Positions 59,423-64,000 of a DNA stretch of 64,000 nt are shown here, in pieces. Position 1 is the stretch's first letter; every line of letters starts with the position of its first letter. Under the pieces are notes generated by a model that worked only from the letters and a program-made list of their open reading frames with translations, did not search any database and was not told the DNA's origin. Origin of the DNA: DASRHD01 sp035485575 (GTDB lineage Bacteria; Verrucomicrobiota; Verrucomicrobiia; Opitutales; Opitutaceae); contig DATHNW010000008.1 in assembly GCA_035485575.1 (NCBI GenBank), positions 179,590 through 243,589 of the forward strand, given 5' to 3'. Made by a program: the position numbers and the translations under genes.

Positions 59423-61144
59423 ATGCGCTGGACCTACACGCCGCCCCCGGCAACTGAGGTCGAGGCGCTCGGCCGCGCCGCCGGCGTCAGCCCGGTGGTC
59501 GCCGAGCTGCTGCTGCGCCTCAGCCTGGGCGGATCCGACGCCGCGGGAAAATTTCTCCGGCCCGAACTGGCCGGGCTGGCCGATCCGTTCCTGCTGCCCA
59601 ATCTCGACGCCGCGGCCGCGCGCCTGCGTTTGGCCCTGGCGAACCGCGAGGACATCGTGGTGCTCGGCGACTACGACGTCGACGGTGTCACCAGCACGGC
59701 CCTGCTCGTGAGCATCCTGCGCTGCTTCGGCGCCACCCCGCGCTTCATCGTGCCGCGTCGCATGGAGGACGGCTACGGCCTCTCGCGCAGCGCCATCGAC
59801 CGCGCGCTCGAGCAGGGGAAGCCGCATCTTTTCATCGCCCTCGACTGCGGCACCAACTCCCACGACGAAGTCGCCTACCTGCGCGCGCAGGGCATCGACG
59901 TGCTCGTCATCGACCATCACCGGTCGAAGGAACGCCCGCTGGGGGAGGGGCTGCTCGTCAATCCGCATGTCCATGAGTGTGCTGACGGCGCGGACGCAGC
60001 GTGGCGGCATCTCTGCACCGTCGGCCTGGTCTTCAAGCTCGCCCACGGCCTGCTCAAACAGCTTCGTGCGGAAAACAATCCCATCGCGCTCCAGATCAAG
60101 CTTCGCGATTACCTCGACCTCGTCGCGCTCGGCACCGTGGCCGACCTCGTTCCGCTCCGGGGCGAGAACCGGATCCTCGCGCATCACGGTTTGAAAATCC
60201 TGCAGAACACCGGCCGTCCCGGCCTGCGCGCGCTCATGCAGGTCGCCGGGGTTAAGCCGGCGCAGGAGATCCTGCCGGCCGACATTTCCTACCGTCTCGG
60301 CCCGCGCATCAACGCCAGCGGCCGCCTGGCCGACGCCGCGCTCTCGGTCGAGCTGATGCTGAGCGAGGACGAAAAATTCTGCACCACCACCGCGCAGGCG
60401 CTCGATGCCTTCAATCGCGAGCGGCAGGAAATCGAGCGCGCGATCACCGACGAGGCCGAGCGGATGGTGGAAAAGGATTTCGCCGGCGTGCCGGGCGTTG
60501 TGCTCTTCGGCGAGAACTGGCATCCCGGCGTGGTCGGCATTGTCGCCGGCCGCGTCTCGCGCAAATACCATCGTCCCTGCATCGTGCTCGGCAACGAAGC
60601 CGGCCTCGCCAAGGGCTCCGGCCGCAGTGTAGACGGCTTCAATCTCGTCGAAATCCTTGGCACCTGCTGCGAGCATCTTGCCAGCTGGGGCGGTCATCCG
60701 ATGGCGGTCGGGATCGCGCTGCCCCAGGATAAAATCGATGCATTCCGCGCGCAGTTTGCCGCCGCCGTGCACGCCCACGCCGGCGGCCGGACGACCGAGC
60801 CGAGCCTCGAAATCGCCGCATGGCTCACACCCGGGCAGGTGCTCGAAAAGTTCATGGACGAGCTCGGCGCCCTGCATCCCTATGGGCAGGGCAATCCCGA
60901 GCCGGTCTTTGGTCTTCGCGGCGTTGTGCTGTCCACGCCGCCAGAGGTTTTCAAGCAGCACTTCCGTTTCCTGCTCGAAAACGGGCGCGGCCGCCGCCTT
61001 CATGGCGTGGCGTGGAAAATGGCCCACCGCATTCCGCCCGCCGGCGTGCCGCTTGATTTCGCGATCGAGCTGGCGTGGAATTATTTCAATGACCGCAAGC
61101 TCCTGCAGATGGAGCTCATCGACTGGCGGCTGGCGGCCTCCTGA
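59423..61144 (+). CDS. recJ: Single-stranded-DNA-specific exonuclease RecJ
   Basis: A 573-residue RecJ. The DHH-family motifs are VVLGDYDVDGVTSTALLVS (catalytic Asp83, 85 and 87 region), FIALDCGTNSHDEV, DVLVIDHHRSKERPLGEGLL and YRLGPRINASGRLADAALS, then DHHA1 with GSGRSVDGFNLVEIL and a C-terminal OB-like part (GQGNPEPVFGLR). It degrades single-stranded DNA 5' to 3' in recombination and mismatch repair. It is 23 bp after secDF, a pairing often conserved. The start MRWTYTPPPATEVEAL has the expected length and position. All catalytic acids and histidines appear intact. Confidence 0.95.
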   Translation: MRWTYTPPPATEVEALGRAAGVSPVVAELLLRLSLGGSDAAGKFLRPELAGLADPFLLPNLDAAAARLRLALANREDIVVLGDYDVDGVTSTALLVSILRCFGATPRFIVPRRMEDGYGLSRSAIDRALEQGKPHLFIALDCGTNSHDEVAYLRAQGIDVLVIDHHRSKERPLGEGLLVNPHVHECADGADAAWRHLCTVGLVFKLAHGLLKQLRAENNPIALQIKLRDYLDLVALGTVADLVPLRGENRILAHHGLKILQNTGRPGLRALMQVAGVKPAQEILPADISYRLGPRINASGRLADAALSVELMLSEDEKFCTTTAQALDAFNRERQEIERAITDEAERMVEKDFAGVPGVVLFGENWHPGVVGIVAGRVSRKYHRPCIVLGNEAGLAKGSGRSVDGFNLVEILGTCCEHLASWGGHPMAVGIALPQDKIDAFRAQFAAAVHAHAGGRTTEPSLEIAAWLTPGQVLEKFMDELGALHPYGQGNPEPVFGLRGVVLSTPPEVFKQHFRFLLENGRGRRLHGVAWKMAHRIPPAGVPLDFAIELAWNYFNDRKLLQMELIDWRLAAS

Positions 61145-61218
61145 CGGCGCCCGGTCATTCAGGGCAACTTCGCGCTTGCGCTTCCTCCGCAATCTTTGCT
61201 TTTCTCGCCCTCTTCTGC

Positions 61219-61295
61219 GCACCCGTAGCTCAACTGGATAGAGCGCTAGACTACGAATCTAGAGGTTTGGGGTTCGACTCCCTACGGGTGCACCA
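61219..61295 (+). tRNA. tRNA-Arg (ACG anticodon)
   Basis: The cloverleaf is complete: acceptor GCACCCG/CGGGTGC, D arm GCTC/GAGC with loop AACTGGATA, anticodon arm CTAGA/TCTAG with loop CTACGAA (anticodon ACG, decoding CGU by the inosine rule), T arm TGGGG/CCCTA with loop TTCGACT, discriminator A and an encoded CCA (61293-61295). It stands alone, 75 bp after recJ. Confidence 0.95.
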
Positions 61296-61742
61296 ATTTC
61301 AACCTGCGGCAGGGTGGCCGGCATAAAGCTGCCCTCGCGGCGGCGGAAATGAGGCGCGCGGGCGGGTTTCCCGGCCGATAATGCAGTTCTGGGCGCAAAA
61401 TCTTTGCAGCAGCGGTGTGAAAATTTTCAAACCGTTGCGAAAATTCTTTCGCGGGCAGGCCAATCGCGCGGATCACGATGACCGAAAAATTCTATCTCGC
61501 TGCAGCCACCACACTTCGTTTTTTCACGTCTGAAAATCTGGAGTAAATAGAGGGTAAAAGCCAACGAACCCATGACAGGTTTACGTGGAAACCAACCGCC
61601 GCCTTGACCGGGTATGCAAGCGGGCGTACGCAAATGACTATCTATTGGCTAACCATCCCGGAATCTATCCCCGATTGTTTCCGCATGGTCGTTCTTCTAG
61701 GGTGTTTGCCCCGCCTGAAAATTAACCCCTCACGTCAGTTTT
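61296..61742. other. Intergenic region, no clear gene
   Basis: About 450 bp between tRNA-Arg and the alpha-galactosidase gene. A near-palindromic AT-rich patch (GTGAAAATTTTCAAACC, about 61416-61432) resembles a regulator-binding site upstream of a sugar-use gene, but no known operator can be named. Minus-strand frames at 61282-61476 and 61427-61633 lack recognisable content. Confidence 0.4.
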
Positions 61743-64000
61743 ATGCACCACGTTACCTCGCTTGATGATACCGCTTCGCAATCCATTGGTCGCTTCTTCT
61801 CACGCAGTATTCATTTTCAGCGCCGCATAATTCTGGCCGCTTTGGCCGCCTCCCTTGCGGTCGTTTCCCCGGTTTTCGCCGCCGACAACGGGCTCGGACA
61901 AAAGCCGCTCATGGGCTGGAGCAGCTGGCAGGCCTTTGGCAGCGGTGTCAGCGCGGCGAAGACCCAAAGCATCGCCAACGCGATGGTCGCCCAACTTCCC
62001 GGTCAGCCCGCAGGCGTCACCCTCAAATCCGTCGGCTATGTCTACGTGAACGTCGATTCCGGCTGGCGCGTTGAGAACGTTGTCGATGGCAACGGATACG
62101 AAGTGCCTGATACCAGTTCGGGCAAGTTCCCTAGCGGCATCAAGCCCCTTGCGGATTTTTGCCACAACCTGGGGTTGAAATTCGGCCTGTACCTGCACCC
62201 CGGATTGATCATCGCGGCTTACAACGCCAACGCCCCGATCATCAACAGCACCGCTCACACCAAGGACATCGCTGATACCTCCATCACCGGCAATACGAGC
62301 ACCGGCAAGTCGCAGGCTTATAAAATCATCTACTCTCGAAACGGCGCGGTGGCCTACATTCAAGGTTACGCCAATCTTCTCGCGTCGTGGGACATCGACT
62401 ACATGAAGTTTGACTTCGTCGGGCCCGGCGGCGGCAACGTTCCTGCCGATAATCGCGACGACATGCAGCAATGGCTGACCGCGTTCGAGACCAACGGCCG
62501 GCCAATGTGGGTTGAGCTGTCGAATTCCCTCAAGCTGGCCAATGTCAGCACATGGAAAGTCGTTTCCAACGGAGCTCGTATTGACGGAGACGTCGAATCG
62601 GGCGGCGGTCCGGCCTGGAGTAACATTTCATCCCGTTTTTCCGATGCCCCCGGTTGGGCGTCTTCCGAGGGTGCCACGGCGAATGGCGGCTTCTGGGGCG
62701 ACATGGACAGCCTGCCGATCGGCGATGGCGGACCTTCGACCCTCAGCAGTGATGAAAAAAAGACGGCGATGACGCTCTGGTCGATTTGTTGTTCTCCGCT
62801 CATCATTGGCCGTGACGTGACGAAAATCACTTCCGGCGATGCGGCGCTTCTTGCCAATACCGAAGTCATCGCAGTTGACCAGGCCGGCCACGTGGCCACG
62901 CCGGGTACCAGCTCCGGGGTGTGGCGGGCCAATAACGGCGATGGAACTTACACCGTGGCGCTCTTTAACACCGGCTCAAGCAGCGCGACTAAGACCGTCA
63001 GCTTCTCCACGGACCTCGGTTTCAGCGGCTCGGCCACCGTGCGCGATCTGTGGAGCCACACGGATCTGGGTACCTTCAGCGGCAGCTTCAGCAGCGGCAG
63101 CCTTGCTACCCACGCCTGCCGGCTGGTCAAGGTGACGCCGAGCGGCGTCCAGCAGCAAGTCGCTGCGCCCACGTTCAGCCTGGCCGCCGGCTCTTACACG
63201 AGCACGCAAAGCGTGACGATCAGCACGACGACGGGCGGCGCCTCGATCCGCTACACCACCGACGGCAGCACGCCGACTTCCAGCAGCGGCACGATCTATT
63301 CCGGCCCGGTGAGCATCAGCGCCACGACGACCTTGAAGGCGATCGCTTATGAAAGCGGCTTCACCGACAGCCCGGTGATCAGCGGCACCTACACGATCGG
63401 CCTGCCGCAAGTGTCAGCGCCCACGTTCAACCCCGCCGGCGGCACATATAGTGGCCCGATATCCATCACCGCCAGCATCAGCACCCCCGGCGCGACCATC
63501 CGCTACACAACGGACGGCAGCACGCCGACGGAAACCCATGGCACACTTGGCGCTCCGACCGGCATCAGCGTCACGACGACCCTGAAAGCCATTGCCTACG
63601 AAACCGGCTTCGCTGACAGCAATGTGACCACCGAGGTCTACATAATCAATTCCGGCACAGGCAGCCCGATCAGCCTGGAGGCGGAAAGCCTCTCTCCGGT
63701 GGGCACCGGTGCGACCGTCAGCATCAGCAACGACGCCAATGCCAGCGGCGGAGTGGTGGAGTTCCTCAATTCCACCGGTGCGAACCAATCGATGACCCTG
63801 ACCACCCCCAGCATTCCCGCGGGCACCTACCAGGTCCAGCTGCGCTACAAGACCAACACCTCGCGCGGCCAGCACAACGTCGTGATCGACGGCACCCAGG
63901 TCGGCGGCACCATCGACCAGTACGCCACGACCTCGACCTACGTCATCGCGACCCTCGGCAACGTGACCCTCGCCACCAGCGGTGCGCACACCATCGTGCT
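61743..64000 (+). CDS. Exported GH27-like alpha-galactosidase with chitobiase-type repeats (C-terminus beyond window)
   Basis: The frame is open from the ATG at 61743 to the window end (752 codons visible). The signal peptide is around residues 28-47 (LAALAASLAVVSPVFAA). The catalytic barrel matches GH27/GH36-type enzymes: KPLMGWSSWQAFG, YVYVNVDSGWRVE, nucleophile Asp224 in DYMKFDFVGPG, and a probable acid/base Asp in NGARIDGDVESG (281 or 283), then a C-terminal beta domain. Two CHB_HEX_C-like repeats follow (about 475-550 and 558-636, each with IRYTTDGSTPT), then a CBM6/35-like module (SISLEAESLSPVG). It should release alpha-linked galactose from plant or algal glycans outside the cytoplasm. 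Confidence 0.88.
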   Translation, partial: MHHVTSLDDTASQSIGRFFSRSIHFQRRIILAALAASLAVVSPVFAADNGLGQKPLMGWSSWQAFGSGVSAAKTQSIANAMVAQLPGQPAGVTLKSVGYVYVNVDSGWRVENVVDGNGYEVPDTSSGKFPSGIKPLADFCHNLGLKFGLYLHPGLIIAAYNANAPIINSTAHTKDIADTSITGNTSTGKSQAYKIIYSRNGAVAYIQGYANLLASWDIDYMKFDFVGPGGGNVPADNRDDMQQWLTAFETNGRPMWVELSNSLKLANVSTWKVVSNGARIDGDVESGGGPAWSNISSRFSDAPGWASSEGATANGGFWGDMDSLPIGDGGPSTLSSDEKKTAMTLWSICCSPLIIGRDVTKITSGDAALLANTEVIAVDQAGHVATPGTSSGVWRANNGDGTYTVALFNTGSSSATKTVSFSTDLGFSGSATVRDLWSHTDLGTFSGSFSSGSLATHACRLVKVTPSGVQQQVAAPTFSLAAGSYTSTQSVTISTTTGGASIRYTTDGSTPTSSSGTIYSGPVSISATTTLKAIAYESGFTDSPVISGTYTIGLPQVSAPTFNPAGGTYSGPISITASISTPGATIRYTTDGSTPTETHGTLGAPTGISVTTTLKAIAYETGFADSNVTTEVYIINSGTGSPISLEAESLSPVGTGATVSISNDANASGGVVEFLNSTGANQSMTLTTPSIPAGTYQVQLRYKTNTSRGQHNVVIDGTQVGGTIDQYATTSTYVIATLGNVTLATSGAHTIV

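Noticed and set aside
59303..61222. 639-residue minus-strand frame
   Set aside because: It is antisense to recJ and the end of secDF, with no motif of its own.

Overview
The window is GC-rich and densely coded. It most likely comes from the Verrucomicrobiota, perhaps the Opitutales. That placement is an inference from gene content: a fused SecD-SecF beside yajC, a giant secreted S53 peptidase with Ig-like repeats, exported glycoside hydrolases, and several genes whose A/C-rich leaders carry no Shine-Dalgarno sequence. No rRNA or other taxonomic marker gene is present to settle it.

Layout. (1) 1-20939: one long minus-strand polysaccharide cluster. Read from its promoter side it runs asparagine synthase, glycosyltransferase, ABC exporter permease and ATPase (Wzm/Wzt type), hexapeptide acyltransferase, three GT2 enzymes, an unrecognised glycosyltransferase-like protein, three membrane acyltransferases, further glycosyltransferases, two FkbM methyltransferases and a PIG-L deacetylase. 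Many neighbours overlap by ATGA, so translation is probably coupled. The set fits synthesis, decoration and ABC-dependent export of an O-antigen or similar surface glycan. (2) 21165-26528: housekeeping and signalling genes (DJ-1 family, SDR, ybaB, recR, a hybrid histidine kinase with a periplasmic solute-binding sensor). (3) 26638-37740: an accessory stretch that starts at tRNA-Gly(CCC) and holds an IS3 transposase remnant, a small YD-repeat membrane protein, a 3073-residue S53 (sedolisin) peptidase with Ig-like, beta-propeller and FG-GAP repeats and a 1.9-kb internal duplication, and a broken S53 fragment. (4) 37743-43312: dxs, xseB, an M48 protease, a secreted endonuclease/phosphatase-like protein and a helical-repeat protein. 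(5) 43313-44389: about 1.1 kb without a credible gene. It is packed with hairpins whose loops are GNRA when read on the minus strand, and it ends in a strong intrinsic terminator. This is the best candidate here for an undescribed system, a large structured non-coding RNA. (6) 44390-54368: hrpB, a small membrane protein, a methyltransferase, a receiver protein, a GH2 enzyme, a serine hydrolase with five N-terminal repeats, and an anchored small protein. (7) 54421-64000: speA, yajC, secDF, recJ, tRNA-Arg(ACG), and a GH27-like alpha-galactosidase cut by the window edge.

All coordinates and motifs were read by eye. Family names rest on motif recognition, not on searches.
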